A stretch of DNA of 64,000 nucleotides from Phreatobacter stygius (lineage in GTDB: Bacteria > Pseudomonadota > Alphaproteobacteria > Rhizobiales > Phreatobacteraceae): NCBI RefSeq assembly GCF_005144885.1, contig NZ_CP039690.1, positions 1,364,001 to 1,428,000 on the forward strand, read 5' to 3'. Position 1 is the stretch's first letter; every line of letters starts with the position of its first letter. The position numbers were made by a program, and so were the translations under genes. The notes below the pieces were generated by a model. That model had not been told where the DNA came from. It ran no database searches and worked only from the letters and a program-made list of their open reading frames with translations. Shown here in pieces: positions 24,858 to 34,796 of the stretch.

Positions 24858-27170
24858 TCAGGCCGCCACCAGCCGCGCCACGGTCGCACGCAGCACCGGC
24901 ACCGCCACCGGCTTGGTCATCCAGGCAATGCCGCTCGACTGCAGCCGTGCCAGTGTCAGGGGATCGGTGGCGCCGGTGACGATCAGCGCCGGCAGCCGGG
25001 TGCTTCTGCCCTGCTGCCAGCCGCGCACCAGATCCAGCCCGTCTATGCCCTGTTCGAGCTGCAGGTCGATCACCGCGAGATCGATCGGCAGGGCCTGCGC
25101 CAGCGCCCGTGTCGCCTCCTCGGCGCTGTTGGCCGCGGTGACGGTCGCGCCGTCGTCGCGCAGGGTGCGCGCCAGCGCGTCGACGATCATCGGCTCGTCG
25201 TCGAGGATCAGGATATGCCGGCCGGCGAGTGACACCGACGGCGCGCTCGGCCGCGCTTCCTCCACGCGTATCGGCTGCGCGGCGATCGGCATTTCGACCC
25301 GGAACACCGTGCCGCGGCCGCGATGGCTGGCCACGCTGACATGATGGCCGAGCAGGTTGCACAGCCGCCGGACGATCGAAAGACCCAGCCCCAGCCCGTC
25401 GTTCTGGCCATGCGCCGCCTGCTTGGCCCGCTCGAACTCCTCGAAGATCCGGTCGCGGTCCTCGATCGGAACTCCGGTGCCGGTATCGTGGATCTCCAGC
25501 ACCGCCATGTCGCCGCGCCGGCGCACGCCAACCAGCACGCCGCCGGACGCGGTGAATTTCAGCGCATTGGCAACCAGGTTGCGCAACACCGTCTCGATCA
25601 GGATCGGGTCGCTGGTGACCGCAAGGCGCGATGGCACCAGCCGGAACTCGAGCCCGTTGGCGGCGGCCTGCGCGCGAAAGCCCGCGGCGATCCGTTCCAG
25701 GAGATCGCCGATCACGAAGACCCGCGGCTCGGCGACAACGATGCCGGCATCGAGCCTGGAGACGTCGAGCAGGGCGTTGAACATGTCCTGCAGCGACGAC
25801 AGCGTCGTCTCCATATTGGCGACCAGCCGGCGCGGCTCGTCGCCGGTCACCCGGCGCGCAAGCGCGCTGGCGAACAGCGACAGGGCATGCAGCGGCTGGC
25901 GCAGGTCGTGGCTGGCCGCCGCCAGGAAGCGCGACTTCGCCGCGGTCGCGGCAACCGCATCGTCGCGCGCGACGCTCAGGGCGTGGTTGGCGGTCTCCAG
26001 CTCGGCCGTGCGGTCGGCGACGCGAACCTCCAGCGTATTGGCCAGATGCCTCAGCGCTTCCTCGTTATCGGCCAGGCGATCGATCATGCCCTGCAGCGAG
26101 GCGGCCAGCGACACCACCTCCTTCGACGAGGATTGCGGCACCTCGATCACCACGCCGTCGAGCGCATCGGCAAGGCCGACCCGGTCGGCACGCGCGGCGA
26201 TCGCCTGCAGCGGACTTGCGATGCGACCCGCGACCCACCAGCCGGCCATCAGCACCAGAAGGCCGACGAAACCGCCGGCGGCGATGATCTGCCGGCGCAG
26301 CGTATCGACCGGCGCGAAGGCGATCTCGGCGCTCGAGGTCACCACGATCTGCCAGCCGAGCCCGTCGACGCCGCGCCCGCCGGCCGCCCGGCTGGTGCCG
26401 ATCAGCAGCACGCGGCCATCCGACATCTTCTCGATCTCGAAGCCGTCGGCGCGCCGGGCGACCGTCAGGGTCAAGGCCGGGTCGAGATGCTCGGGATCGC
26501 CGATGATCACCCGGCCGTCGCGGTCGAGCACCATCACCTCGAGGTCCGACTGGCGGCCGCGCGAACGCTCGATCAGCGAGCGCCGGAGATGGCCGAGCCA
26601 GTCCCAACTGACCAGCATGCCGAGCCTGCCGATCACCTCGCCCTCGGCATTGCGGACATTGGAGCCGATCTCGATGACACGCTCGCCGGTCGGCGTCAGC
26701 GATTGCGGCCGCTGGGTATTCTCGTTGGCTGCGCTGGCGCGATCGCGCGCCGCCTTGAACCACAGCCGCTCGCTGACGTCGGAGCCTTCGTCGCTGCCGC
26801 CGGAGGCGACGATCACCCGGCCATTGGTATCGGCCAGGCCGATCCAGACGATCTCTTCGAAATTCGCTTTGACGCGGTCGAGGATGGCGCGCCGCGCGGC
26901 ATAAGAATTCGCCCGGCCGGCGAAGGCCGGTATCGTCGCGATCGTGCGCGTGTTGCGCCAGCGCTCATAGACGTCGCTCTCCAGCGCCTCGCGCATGAAG
27001 CCGGCGAGGTCGGCGAGCGACCGGCCGATCGAGCGCTGTGCCTCGCGGGTTGCCGTCCACACGACCACCGCCGTGACGCTGAAGATCAGCGCCGCCGTCA
27101 ACACGGCCAACGTGCCGGTCAGGATGCCGCGCAGACCCGGGCGAGCAAGTGGCGTCGCGAAAATGGCCAT
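24858..27170 (-). CDS. Hybrid sensor histidine kinase with extracytoplasmic Cache-like sensor
   Basis: A 770-residue kinase. A membrane helix at about 18-38, then a periplasmic sensor (about 45-290) with Cache-like features (WFKAARDR, VIEIGSNVRNAEGEVIG, EVMVLDRDGRVI). A second helix at about 298-315 and a HAMP-like linker follow. A coiled coil leads to HisKA with His421 in SRFLAAASHDLRQPLHAL. The ATPase has FTASGGVLVG, DTGTGVP and GLGLGLSIVRRL. The C-terminal receiver begins HILILDDEP, with the phospho-acceptor in LAVIDLQL. The ATG at 27170 sits just before the membrane helix. It ends 23 bases from the convergent response-regulator gene, its probable phosphorelay partner. Confidence 0.9.
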   Translation of the reverse strand: MAIFATPLARPGLRGILTGTLAVLTAALIFSVTAVVVWTATREAQRSIGRSLADLAGFMREALESDVYERWRNTRTIATIPAFAGRANSYAARRAILDRVKANFEEIVWIGLADTNGRVIVASGGSDEGSDVSERLWFKAARDRASAANENTQRPQSLTPTGERVIEIGSNVRNAEGEVIGRLGMLVSWDWLGHLRRSLIERSRGRQSDLEVMVLDRDGRVIIGDPEHLDPALTLTVARRADGFEIEKMSDGRVLLIGTSRAAGGRGVDGLGWQIVVTSSAEIAFAPVDTLRRQIIAAGGFVGLLVLMAGWWVAGRIASPLQAIAARADRVGLADALDGVVIEVPQSSSKEVVSLAASLQGMIDRLADNEEALRHLANTLEVRVADRTAELETANHALSVARDDAVAATAAKSRFLAAASHDLRQPLHALSLFASALARRVTGDEPRRLVANMETTLSSLQDMFNALLDVSRLDAGIVVAEPRVFVIGDLLERIAAGFRAQAAANGLEFRLVPSRLAVTSDPILIETVLRNLVANALKFTASGGVLVGVRRRGDMAVLEIHDTGTGVPIEDRDRIFEEFERAKQAAHGQNDGLGLGLSIVRRLCNLLGHHVSVASHRGRGTVFRVEMPIAAQPIRVEEARPSAPSVSLAGRHILILDDEPMIVDALARTLRDDGATVTAANSAEEATRALAQALPIDLAVIDLQLEQGIDGLDLVRGWQQGRSTRLPALIVTGATDPLTLARLQSSGIAWMTKPVAVPVLRATVARLVAA

Positions 27171-27263
27171 GTCCGAAGTGTCGCGCGTCGCCGCGCCCCC
27201 GTCAAAGCCGGAGCGGCCGGAGCTGGCGCGCGGCAGCGGCAGGTCTGCCGCCAATCGATGTCA

Positions 27264-28379
27264 TCAGGATTTGAGCGACATTATCAGGCCGGTGGCTGGC
27301 GAGACCCGGCCTTCCAGCATGTCGTGATAAGCTGCCTTGATGGCCGCCGGCCCGTGATGGTCCTCGATGGCGAGCCAGTCCTCGACCGACCCCGTCAGCT
27401 CGTCCCAGACGCCGGCGAAACGTTGTTCCAGGCCGCCCGGCCCCCAATCGCCGTGGCGCTTGGCGATCTGCTCCGGCGCGAAGAAGAATTTCGGCCGCGC
27501 CCCCGGCAGGTCCATGCGTTTGGCGAGCCCTTCCCAATGGGTGCCGCCGACCCGGCAGGAATAGGTCAGCCGTTCGCCGAAATGCTGGTGCACCTTGGTC
27601 AGCACCGCGGCGCTGCCGGCCATGTCGACATAGACGCTCGGCACCGCCGGATCGAGGCCGTCGATCGCGTCATAGGTCACCACCCGGTCGAAATAGCCGA
27701 CCGTCTCGACAAAGGCCCGGTTGGCCGGCGAGGTCAGGCCGATCACCGTGACGCCGGCGGCCGCCAGCCGCTTCAGGCAGAAGGCCAGGCCGAGCGAGGT
27801 CTTCGACGAGGCGCTCGACACCAGCACCTGGCGCGCACCGAAAAAGCCGTTGTCGTCGAGGAAATCGGCGATCAGGAACGAGGTGACGACCAGCGGCTTG
27901 AGGATCATCTGGACGCTCTCACCGGTCCTCGAATAGGCCGGGTCGGCGGCGACACGCTCGTAGCTGTTATAGACCGCCGGCAGGGCCTTGCGGTGTTCGC
28001 TGACATCGATGAAGCGGCGGGGCGTCAGCCGCCCGGGCTCGACCACCAGATGTGACGACATCGGGAAATAGCCGTAGATCCGTTCGCCCACCGCCAGGCC
28101 CTCGACGCCCGAGGCGACGACATCGGCGAAACCCCAGACCGGAATGCGGCCGAAGCCTTCGGCCGCCGGGAAGAAGTCCCAATAGGACATCTGGTCGCCG
28201 AAGGCGGCATAGGTGATGTTGTTGGCGGTCAGGGCGAAATGATCCAGCGCCAGCACGGCCTTGCCGCTGGCAACCGCCGCCGCGGCGTCGATCGGCACCG
28301 TCTCGACCCGCGACTGGCGCAGGTCGTTGCGGTTCACCTCGAAATTCACGGACTTCAATGCCACGGCGCCGTCGGTCAT
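27264..28379 (-). CDS. DUF2855 family protein
   Basis: A 371-residue cytosolic protein of the DUF2855 family, recognised from VWGFADVVASGVEGLAVGER and VLVSSASSKTSLGLAFCLKR. It resembles medium-chain dehydrogenase/quinone-oxidoreductase folds: a GroES-like N-terminal half followed by a Rossmann-like segment (SSASSKTS, then VIGLTSPANRAFVETVGYFD). Activity is unknown. The ATG at 28379 gives MTDGAVALKSV; the 46 extra residues of a longer frame look non-coding. It is downstream of the AidB-like gene on the same strand, after a 144-base gap. Confidence 0.75.
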   Translation of the reverse strand: MTDGAVALKSVNFEVNRNDLRQSRVETVPIDAAAAVASGKAVLALDHFALTANNITYAAFGDQMSYWDFFPAAEGFGRIPVWGFADVVASGVEGLAVGERIYGYFPMSSHLVVEPGRLTPRRFIDVSEHRKALPAVYNSYERVAADPAYSRTGESVQMILKPLVVTSFLIADFLDDNGFFGARQVLVSSASSKTSLGLAFCLKRLAAAGVTVIGLTSPANRAFVETVGYFDRVVTYDAIDGLDPAVPSVYVDMAGSAAVLTKVHQHFGERLTYSCRVGGTHWEGLAKRMDLPGARPKFFFAPEQIAKRHGDWGPGGLEQRFAGVWDELTGSVEDWLAIEDHHGPAAIKAAYHDMLEGRVSPATGLIMSLKS

Positions 28380-28523
28380 CGCTGGTCTCCCGTTCATCCC
28401 ACGCCGTGCTCGAGGCTCAACTGTCGGCGGCGCTGATGTCAGCGATGTGTCAATACACGATACAAGGCCGGTATCGCCAGATGGTTGAAGCGCTGCGGCG
28501 TTTGGCGGCACCAGCACCCGGCG

Positions 28524-30164
28524 CTAATGCACCGCTACCCGCTGCAGGATCGCGTCGATGTCGGCGCCTTGCGGCAGGATGCCGTAGGAACGCCCACCCT
28601 CATGGGCAATGCGGGTGGCGATGAAGGCATCGGCCACCGCGCGCGGTGTGTGTCGCATCAGCAGCGAGGCCTGCAGCGCCAGCGCCATGCGCTCGGCATA
28701 GTGGCGCGCCTGGGCCTCCTGGGGAACGCCCTTCAGCCCGGCCTGGAGCTCGTCGACATAACGGTCGAGCCGCGAATCGACGCCGCGCGACAAGGCCAGT
28801 TCCTGGGCATAGGCCTCGCGCGCCGCCGGTTCCTTCATCAGCGTCCGCAGGATGTCGAGCGCGATGACATTGCCCGAGCCCTCCCAGATCGCATTGAGCG
28901 GCGCCTCGCGGTAGAGCCGCGGCAACGGGCTTTCCTCGACATAACCGGCCCCGCCATGGCACTCCATGCACTCGTAGACGAAGTTTGGATTGCGCTTGGT
29001 CAGCCAATATTTGCCGACCGCCACGGCCAGCCGGGCAAAGGCCTTTTCGGTCTCGGTTTCGCCGGAAAAAGCCCGCGCCACCCGCATGGTCAGCGCCACC
29101 GCTGCTTCATATTCCAGCGCGAGATCGGCGATCACCGCCCGCATCACCGGCTGATCGATCAGCGTCTTCTGGAAGGCGCGGCGGTGGCTGACATGATGCT
29201 GGGCCTGGGCCAGCGCCATGCGCATGATGCCGAGCGTGCCGGCCATGGTGTCCAGCCGGGTGTGATGCACCATGTCGATGATGACGGGAACGCCGCGCCC
29301 CTCCTCGCCCAGCAGCATGGCATAGGTGTCGTGATATTCGATCTCGCTCGACGCGTTCGACTTGTTGCCGAGCTTGTCCTTCAGCCGCATCACATGCAGC
29401 GAATTGCGCTCGCCGTCGGGCAGGATGCGCGGCACCAGGAAGCAGGACAGCCCACGCTCGGTATTGGCGAGCGTCAGGAAGCCGTCACACATCGGCGCCG
29501 AGCAGAACCATTTGTGGCCGACCAGCCGATAGGCCTCGCCGTCGCGGCTGGCCCGCGTGGTATTGGCGCGCACGTCGCTGCCGCCCTGTTTTTCGGTCAT
29601 CGCCATGCCAACCGTGATGCCGGCCTTCTCGCCGATCGGCTTCAGCGGCGCGTCATAGCGGCCGTCGATGATCTTCGACAGCCATGGCCCGGTGACGTCG
29701 GGCTGGTGGCGCAGCGCCGGCACGCTCGCATAGGTCATGCTGATCGGGCACATCGTGCCCTGCTCGGCCTCGGTGAAGAGTGCGAGCGACGCGGCATGGG
29801 CGACATGGCTGCCCGGCCGGTCCTCGGCCCAGGCGATGGAATGGATGCGGTGGCGCATCGCGATCTCCATCAGCCGGTGATAGGCCGGATGGAAACGCAC
29901 CTCGTCGAGCCGGCGGCCATAACGGTCGAACACGGTCAGTTCGGGCGGAAAGCGATTGGCCTCCTCGCCGAGCGCCAGGACCTCTTCCGAGCCCATCTCG
30001 GCGCCCAGAGCCGACAAGGGCTGCTCGACCCAGTCGCCGCCCTCGCGGCGGGTGGCTTCGTGCAGCACCGGATCCGACAGGAACAGGTTTCGGCCACCGA
30101 ATTCCGGTGGCTGATTGGTCACATCATGGGTGATCAGGTGGGTTGCGGGCGCGTGGCGGGGCAT
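28524..30164 (-). CDS. Acyl-CoA dehydrogenase family protein, AidB-like
   Basis: A 546-residue flavoprotein of the acyl-CoA dehydrogenase superfamily. It has the AidB-type N-terminus (TNQPPEFGGRNLFLSDPVL) and segments MAMTEKQGGSDVRANTTRA, GHKWFCSAPMCDGFL, ECHGGAGYVEESPLPRLYRE and NAIWEGSGNVIALDILR. In E. coli AidB binds DNA and is linked to alkylation damage, but many homologues are of unknown substrate. The ATG at 30164 begins MPRHAPATHLITHDV. No ada or alkB genes are in the window. Confidence 0.87.
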   Translation of the reverse strand: MPRHAPATHLITHDVTNQPPEFGGRNLFLSDPVLHEATRREGGDWVEQPLSALGAEMGSEEVLALGEEANRFPPELTVFDRYGRRLDEVRFHPAYHRLMEIAMRHRIHSIAWAEDRPGSHVAHAASLALFTEAEQGTMCPISMTYASVPALRHQPDVTGPWLSKIIDGRYDAPLKPIGEKAGITVGMAMTEKQGGSDVRANTTRASRDGEAYRLVGHKWFCSAPMCDGFLTLANTERGLSCFLVPRILPDGERNSLHVMRLKDKLGNKSNASSEIEYHDTYAMLLGEEGRGVPVIIDMVHHTRLDTMAGTLGIMRMALAQAQHHVSHRRAFQKTLIDQPVMRAVIADLALEYEAAVALTMRVARAFSGETETEKAFARLAVAVGKYWLTKRNPNFVYECMECHGGAGYVEESPLPRLYREAPLNAIWEGSGNVIALDILRTLMKEPAAREAYAQELALSRGVDSRLDRYVDELQAGLKGVPQEAQARHYAERMALALQASLLMRHTPRAVADAFIATRIAHEGGRSYGILPQGADIDAILQRVAVH

Positions 30165-30303
30165 AGCCGGTCTCTCCGCATTCTCGATGACAAGAAGTTT
30201 GCCACGGAAAATCGACGGCGACCATGGGTTGAAACTTGCGCGAGATGCCGGCCTGCCGTGCAACCGCCACACGCCGGCGCGGATCGCATGCGTCAGGGCA
30301 AAC

Positions 30304-30328
30304 GGTGGCGCCAGGCAATGGCGCCACC
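30304..30328 (-). terminator. Strong hairpin downstream of the TRAP binding-protein gene
   Basis: GGTGGCGCCA-GGCAA-TGGCGCCACC: a perfect 10-bp stem with a 5-base loop. It is 23 bases after the stop of the minus-strand gene and followed on that strand by GTTTGCC, a weak T-tract. Probable terminator, perhaps Rho-assisted. Confidence 0.55.
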
Positions 30329-30350
30329 GGGACAATATCGCGCCTGGGCC

Positions 30351-31442
30351 TTAGCGGCTTTGCGCCTGCTGCGACACGAAGGCGTCGAACGGCAGTTCGG
30401 CGACACGGAACCAGACCTGTTCCTTCTTCCAATAGGGCAGCCAGGAATCGTAGAACTTCTTGAAGTTCGGGTTCGAGGCGGCGAGCTCGCCATAGAGCGC
30501 CTGGGCCTCCTTGAAGGCTGCCTGCATCACGTCCTGCGGGAAGCCGCGCAGTTCCGCGCCATTGGCGACCAGCCGGAACAGCGCGTCCGGGTTCTGGTTG
30601 TCATATTTGGCGATGCTCAGCAGCAGGGTCTCGGCGCAGGCCGCCTCCAGCACCGCCTTATAGGCCGCCGGCAGCCCGTTCCACTTCTCCATGTTGATGA
30701 AGAACGAGACGTTGGCGCAGCCTTCCCACCAGCCGGGGTAATAGTAATATTTCGCCACCTTCTGGAAGCCGAGCTTCTCGTCGTCATGCGGGCCGGAGAA
30801 CTCGGCCGCGTCGATCGTGCCGCGCTCCAGCGCCGGATAGATGTCGCCGCCGCCGATCTGCTGCGGCACAACGCCGAGCCGCGCCAGGATGGTGCCGCCG
30901 AGGCCGGCGATGCGGAACTTCAAGCCGCGGAGATCGGCGACCGACTTGATCTCCTTGCGGAACCAGCCACCCATCTGCGCGCCGGTATTGCCCGACGGGA
31001 TGACGTGCACATTGTAGGACTTCATGAAGTCGCGGACGAGTTCGAGGCCGCCGCCCTGATGCAGCCAGGCATTCTGCTGGCGGGTGTTCAGGCCAAAAGG
31101 CATCGAGGTGTCGAAGGCAAAGGCCGGGTCCTTGCCGATATAGAAGCTCGACAGCGTGTGGCTGCACTCCACCGTGCCGTTCTGCACGGCATCCAGCGCC
31201 TGCAGCGCCGGCACGATTTCGCCGGCCGCGAAGGTCTGGATCTGGAACTGGTTGTCGGTCGCCTCGGCGACGCGCTTGGCCAGATGCGTGCTCAGGCCAT
31301 AGAGCGTGTCGAGGCTCTTCGGATAGCTGGAGGTCAGGCGCCAGGTGACCTTCGGCAGCGACTGGGCGATGGCCGGCGTCGCGACGGCTGCGACGGCACC
31401 GGTGGCGAGACCGGAAGCCTTGATGAATTTGCGGCGGTCCAT
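30351..31442 (-). CDS. TRAP-type transporter substrate-binding protein (DctP family), orphan
   Basis: A 363-residue periplasmic binding protein. The N-terminus MDRRKFIKASGLATGAVAAV is a clear twin-arginine (Tat) signal, cut near residue 26 (AIAQ). Mature motifs are GLKFRIAGLGGTILARLGVVPQ, then GDIYPALERGTIDAAEF and YYYYPGWWEG, matching TRAP binding proteins for 2-oxo acids and mannitol/chloroaromatic-like ligands. No DctQ or DctM membrane genes are adjacent, so it must pair with a distant permease or act otherwise. Confidence 0.9.
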   Translation of the reverse strand: MDRRKFIKASGLATGAVAAVATPAIAQSLPKVTWRLTSSYPKSLDTLYGLSTHLAKRVAEATDNQFQIQTFAAGEIVPALQALDAVQNGTVECSHTLSSFYIGKDPAFAFDTSMPFGLNTRQQNAWLHQGGGLELVRDFMKSYNVHVIPSGNTGAQMGGWFRKEIKSVADLRGLKFRIAGLGGTILARLGVVPQQIGGGDIYPALERGTIDAAEFSGPHDDEKLGFQKVAKYYYYPGWWEGCANVSFFINMEKWNGLPAAYKAVLEAACAETLLLSIAKYDNQNPDALFRLVANGAELRGFPQDVMQAAFKEAQALYGELAASNPNFKKFYDSWLPYWKKEQVWFRVAELPFDAFVSQQAQSR

Positions 31443-31679
31443 GGGAGTTCCTCTTGGCGAATTCTTGTGGTGGCGCCGGCGCCTTGCCGGCCGTCAGGCC
31501 GGACCGGCACGGGCGCCGCCACGAAAGGGCGGAACCTATCCCGATCGTCGTCCCCGTTGAACTGCCTAATCGTCGCGGCTGCCCGGCGGGCGGACCAACC
31601 CTGTCACGGCGCCCGCGGCAGAACCGTAGGAGGACGGCTGGCTCCGTCGAAATGAATTCGGCCGATAGCCAGCATCGAC

Positions 31680-32558
31680 CTAGTCGATGCCGGCGCCGGT
31701 CGCCCCGTTCGATGTCAGGGACGCCTGCAGATGGTCGTTGAGCGCACGCGCGGCGGCGCTCGGCCGGCCGGGGGCCAGATGCAGGGCGATCTCCGAGGCC
31801 GGCAGCGACGGCAGGCCGGCCTCGGGGCCGATCAGGCGCAATCCCGGGCGGGCGGTGCCGGCCTTGACCACAGTCACGGCCACGCCCGAGACGGCCATCG
31901 CCTCGACCGCGCCGATGCTCGAGCTGCTGAACAGGATGCGCCAGGGCAGGCCGGCGGCGTTGAGCGCGTCGAGCGCCCATTCCCGATACATGTTCGGAGC
32001 CTTGAGCAGGGCGAGCGGCAGCGGCGCGATGGTCGGCGTGTCGTGCCGATCGGAACAGGCCCATGAGGTGCGTTCGGTCCGCAACACGTCGCCGCGACCG
32101 TCGCCGGCCTTCTGTGTCGCCAGCACGAGATCGAAGCCGCTGCCGAGATCATTGAGCAGATCGCGGGTGAAGCCGGTGGTCACTTCCAGTTCGACCTCGG
32201 GATGCGAGCGCACGAACCGCGCCAAGGTGTCCGGCAGCACGATCGTCGCGTAATCGTCCATGACCGCGAGGCGCACGGTGCCGCTGACGCGCTTGGCGTT
32301 GACCACGTCCAGCGCCTCGTCATGGAGTGCGACGATACGCCGGGCATAGGCCAGGAAGTCTTCGCCGATGCGCGTCAGCTGCACCTCATGGGGCGAGCGT
32401 TGCAGCAAGGTCTGCCCGGCCAGCTCCTCGAGCCGCCGGATCTGCGTGCTGATCGTCGACTGGGTTCTGAACAGCGCCGCGGCCGCGCGCGTGAAGCTGC
32501 GCAATTCGGCAATGGTGACAAAACATCTCAAGAGATCGATATCGATGTTGCGCAGCAT
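31680..32558 (-). CDS. LysR-family transcriptional regulator
   Basis: A 292-residue LysR regulator. Winged helix-turn-helix at residues 1 to about 62 (LRCFVTIAELRSFTRAAAAL, then QSTISTQIRRLEELAGQTLL); the type 2 periplasmic-like effector domain follows. The ATG at 32558 (MLRNIDIDLL) is preferred over one 66 bases upstream. It is divergent from ilvD across 236 bases, so it may control that gene. LysR proteins normally bind in such a shared gap, but no specific palindrome stood out. Confidence 0.87.
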   Translation of the reverse strand: MLRNIDIDLLRCFVTIAELRSFTRAAAALFRTQSTISTQIRRLEELAGQTLLQRSPHEVQLTRIGEDFLAYARRIVALHDEALDVVNAKRVSGTVRLAVMDDYATIVLPDTLARFVRSHPEVELEVTTGFTRDLLNDLGSGFDLVLATQKAGDGRGDVLRTERTSWACSDRHDTPTIAPLPLALLKAPNMYREWALDALNAAGLPWRILFSSSSIGAVEAMAVSGVAVTVVKAGTARPGLRLIGPEAGLPSLPASEIALHLAPGRPSAAARALNDHLQASLTSNGATGAGID

Positions 32559-32794
32559 GGTCGCCCGCCCGTAACGGCAGGCCGCCTCCCGCGAGCGGCC
32601 GCGCCGCCGCCAGGATCGAGCCAAGCAGGCGGCGCCGCAAGCCCCGGATCCCCAGCGTCAAGACCCGATCGCGCCATGATCGATTCCATGGATGATCGTG
32701 ATGATGACTTTCGATTTCGTGGCGGACCCGGCCGGCCCTAGCGTCGCCGCCAGCCATTGCCGCGACGCCTGGCCCGTCGAAAAGGACCGATCCG

Positions 32795-34708
32795 ATGCCG
32801 CCCTTGAGATCCAATACCACCACGCAGGGCCGCGAGCGCGCCGGGGCGCGCGCCCTGTGGCGCGCCACAGGGCTCAAGGACGACGATTTCGGCAAGCCGA
32901 TCGTCGCGATCGCCAATTCTTACACCCAGTTCGTTCCCGGCCACGTCCATCTGAAGGATGTCGGCGACATCGTCGCAGCCGAAATCTGGGCCGCCGGCGG
33001 CGTGCCGCGCGAGTTCCACACCATCGCGGTCGATGACGGCATCGCCAATGGTCACGGCGGCATGCTCTACAGCCTGCCGTCGCGCGAGATCATCGCGGAC
33101 AGCATCGAATATATGGTCAATGCCCATTGCGCCGACGCACTGGTCTGCATCTCGAACTGCGACAAGATCACGCCGGGCATGCTGCTCGCCGCCATGCGGC
33201 TGAACATCCCGACCATCTTCGTCTCGGGCGGCCCGATGGAATCCGGGCGGACGTCCGACGCGCCGGCGGCGCCGCGGCTCGATCTGATCGCCTCGATCCG
33301 ACACGGTGCCGATCCCCAGACCTCGGACGCGGCGCTCGCCGCGATCGAGCGCGCCGCCTGCCCGACCTGCGGCTCCTGCTCCGGCATGTTCACCGCCAAT
33401 TCGATGAACTGCCTGACCGAAGCGCTCGGCCTGGCGCTGCCCGGCAACGGCACCTTGCTCGCGACGCACAGGTTGCGGCGTGACCTGTTCACCGAGGCCG
33501 GACGCACGATCGTCGCTCTGGCCAGACGCTGGTATCAGCACGACGACGAGCGTGCCTTGCCGCGCGGCATCGCAACCGCTGCAGCCTTCGCCAATGCGAT
33601 GACACTGGACATCGCCATGGGTGGTTCGACCAACACGATCCTGCATTTGCTGGCCGCAGCGCAGGAGGGCGGCATCGCCTTCGATCTCGCGACGATCGAT
33701 CGGCTGTCGCGCCGCGTACCCAATCTCTGCAAAGTGTCCCCGGCGACCGATCGCTACTTCATCGAGGACGTCCACCGGGCTGGCGGCATCATGGCGATCC
33801 TTGCCGAACTCGACCGCGCCGGCCTGCTCGACCGGACCACGGCGACCGTGCACACGAGCTCTCTGGGCGAGGCGATCGATGCCTGGGACATCCTCGGAGC
33901 CAGCGCGGCGCCGGTTTCCGACTTCTACCGCGCCGCGCCCGGCGGCGTCAGGACGATCGTGCCCTTCGGCCAGGACAAACGTTATGCCGATCTCGACCGC
34001 GACCGCGCAGGTGGCTGCATTCGCGATGGGGCCCATGCCTATAGCCGCGACGGCGGGCTGGCCGTCTTGCACGGCAACCTCGCGGCGCAAGGCGCGGTGA
34101 TCAAGACGGCGGCCGTCTCGGTGGAAATGCTGGCGTTCGAAGGTCCCGCCCGGGTGTTCGAATCCCAGGAGGCGGCGGTGGACGGCATCCTGGGCGGGCG
34201 CGTCAAGGCCGGCGATGTCGTGGTGATCCGCTACGAGGGACCGCGTGGCGGGCCGGGCATGCAGGAAATGCTGCATCCGACGACCTTCCTCAAGTCCATG
34301 CGGCTCGACCGGCATTGCGCGCTGGTCACCGACGGTCGCTTCTCCGGCGGCTCGGGCGGCCTGTCGATCGGCCACGTCTCGCCGGAGGCCGCAGGTGGTG
34401 GGCTGATCGGATTGGTCGAGGACGGCGACCTGATCGCCATCGACATCCCGGGGCGCTCCATCACGCTGAAGGTCGACGCGGCGATCTTGGAGAAGCGCCA
34501 CGCGGCGATGGAAGACTTGGGCGATGCGGGCTGGCGACCCAGGGCGCGCATACGCCTCGTCTCCCGTGCATTGGAGGCCTATGCGGCCACGGTTTCCAGC
34601 GCGAGCCAGGGCGCCGTTCGAACCATCGCCGCCGGCCCTGGGAAGACGAAAGCCAAAAGTGTTCCGGAAACAGCCGTTGGCGCGCGCGCGCTGGAAACCC
34701 TCACCTGA
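32795..34708 (+). CDS. ilvD: Dihydroxy-acid dehydratase IlvD
   Basis: A 637-residue IlvD/Edd-family Fe-S dehydratase, catalysing the third step of valine and isoleucine synthesis. Conserved elements include [31 protein letters not shown] (cluster cysteines and active site) and [24 protein letters not shown] precedes the ATG. The protein is somewhat long for the family; the extra residues are at the C-terminus ([19 protein letters not shown] onwards). IlvD-like sugar-acid dehydratases share these motifs, so biosynthetic assignment is likely but not certain. Confidence 0.85.
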   Translation: MPPLRSNTTTQGRERAGARALWRATGLKDDDFGKPIVAIANSYTQFVPGHVHLKDVGDIVAAEIWAAGGVPREFHTIAVDDGIANGHGGMLYSLPSREIIADSIEYMVNAHCADALVCISNCDKITPGMLLAAMRLNIPTIFVSGGPMESGRTSDAPAAPRLDLIASIRHGADPQTSDAALAAIERAACPTCGSCSGMFTANSMNCLTEALGLALPGNGTLLATHRLRRDLFTEAGRTIVALARRWYQHDDERALPRGIATAAAFANAMTLDIAMGGSTNTILHLLAAAQEGGIAFDLATIDRLSRRVPNLCKVSPATDRYFIEDVHRAGGIMAILAELDRAGLLDRTTATVHTSSLGEAIDAWDILGASAAPVSDFYRAAPGGVRTIVPFGQDKRYADLDRDRAGGCIRDGAHAYSRDGGLAVLHGNLAAQGAVIKTAAVSVEMLAFEGPARVFESQEAAVDGILGGRVKAGDVVVIRYEGPRGGPGMQEMLHPTTFLKSMRLDRHCALVTDGRFSGGSGGLSIGHVSPEAAGGGLIGLVEDGDLIAIDIPGRSITLKVDAAILEKRHAAMEDLGDAGWRPRARIRLVSRALEAYAATVSSASQGAVRTIAAGPGKTKAKSVPETAVGARALETLT

Positions 34709-34796
34709 ACAGGCGGAGAGCGGCTGCCCCCGCCGCGGGCCGCCGCCGTCATGGCCTTCGCGACAGCGGACGTGGCCGGTATACCCTGCGCCGCCC

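Noticed and set aside
28485-31655. Long plus-strand open frame over the acyl-CoA dehydrogenase and TRAP binding-protein genes
   Set aside because: Two recognisable proteins with signals and family motifs occupy the minus strand; this frame is a GC-driven shadow.
34156-34165. GTTCGAATCC, like a tRNA T-arm
   Set aside because: It lies in the middle of ilvD coding sequence and no acceptor, D-arm or anticodon stem can be built around it.
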